Source of the DNA: Actinomycetes bacterium
GTDB lineage: Bacteria > Actinomycetota > Actinomycetes > Actinomycetales > Cellulomonadaceae
Length of the DNA stretch: 5,319 nt
Assembly (NCBI GenBank): GCA_023462275.1
Contig: JAEWYD010000043.1
Coordinates: forward strand, 1 to 5,319
Direction: 5' to 3'
Shown here: in pieces, positions 5,232 through 5,319 of the stretch
Position numbering within the stretch: position 1 is the first letter of the stretch
Layout of the letters: every line of letters starts with the position of its first letter
Position numbers and translations under genes: made by a program
The notes under the pieces: generated by a model
Databases searched by the model: none
What the model saw: the letters and a program-made list of their open reading frames with translations, nothing else
Told to the model about the DNA's origin: nothing

Positions 5232-5237
5232 AGTCTC
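5232..5237 (-). promoter_or_regulatory. Possible -10 box of the S4-domain gene
   Basis: On the minus strand GAGACT lies 6 nt before the ATG at 5225, the same spacing as TAGCCT before the ATG at 4222. It matches TAnnnT at five of its six constrained or free positions but lacks the first T. No TTGACA-like -35 is visible upstream; that region is G-rich repeat. Confidence 0.3.
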
Positions 5238-5255
5238 GCAGCCCGGCTGGACGCA

Positions 5256-5316
5256 CCCCACCCAACCCGACCCACCCAACCCACCCAACCCGACCCCGCC
5301 CGGCCCGACTCACCCC
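5256..5316 (-). repeat. Twelve-run guanine array (G-quadruplex-type) upstream of the S4 gene
   Basis: On the minus strand there are twelve runs of three or four G in 61 nt. The first eleven from the gene side are separated by loops of only 1-2 nt (T, TT, TC, C or CC). On the plus strand the core is the 14-mer CCCACCCAACCCGA, found exactly at 5257-5270 and 5280-5293 with a 9-bp partial copy between. The array starts 31 bp upstream of the S4 start codon and is on that gene's coding strand. It reaches almost to the window edge and may continue beyond it. Confidence 0.85.
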
Positions 5317-5319
5317 ACC

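Noticed and set aside
5226..5288. Extended N-terminus of the S4 protein starting at 5288
   Set aside because: The added residues are only translated G-run repeat, and family members begin at the M-x-R-x-R-V-D motif that matches the ATG at 5225.
4066..5313. 415-codon open frame on the minus strand across the membrane-protein and S4 genes
   Set aside because: It is an Arg/Gly-rich shadow frame typical of GC-rich DNA and overlaps two better supported genes in other frames.

Overview
The window is very GC-rich and its proteins look like those of a high-GC Gram-positive actinobacterium. A Cellulomonas-type member of the Micrococcales is my best guess, from overall protein resemblance only. Codon third positions are almost all G or C, starts are often GTG, several promoters look like bare TAnnnT -10 boxes, and two genes seem to lack a Shine-Dalgarno sequence. 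The content is chromosomal housekeeping and stress genes. I see no insertion sequence, phage gene, tRNA, rRNA or CRISPR array.

Layout from left to right: (1) the 5' end of a minus-strand gene for a short membrane-anchored coiled-coil protein, cut by the window edge; (2) a 262-bp divergent spacer rich in short palindromes; (3) two overlapping plus-strand genes, a membrane-anchored thioredoxin-fold protein (CAIC) and a DUF4395 membrane protein (CLGC), probably translationally coupled; (4) convergent to these, a minus-strand pair: a three-histidine-box membrane fatty-acid desaturase followed 58 bp later by a YghZ-type aldo/keto reductase; (5) a divergent control region with a perfect 12-bp inverted repeat, then a CspA-family cold shock gene with a leader of about 100 nt and a strong hairpin terminator; (6) a probably leaderless gene for a six-helix membrane protein with buried acidic and histidine residues; (7) convergent to it and overlapping its 3' end by 127 bp, an Hsp15-like S4 RNA-binding protein; (8) at the right edge, a dense G-run array on the minus strand, just upstream of that S4 gene.

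Functionally, the middle of the window reads as a temperature or membrane-stress neighbourhood. A desaturase that would fluidise membranes and a cold shock RNA chaperone diverge from one 223-bp control region, and an aldehyde-reducing enzyme follows the desaturase. The thioredoxin/DUF4395 pair looks like a small membrane thiol-redox module. I did not find a clearly new multi-gene system. The best leads are regulatory: the G-quadruplex-type array, the divergent inverted repeat, the cspA leader with an in-frame upstream start, and the convergent gene overlap.
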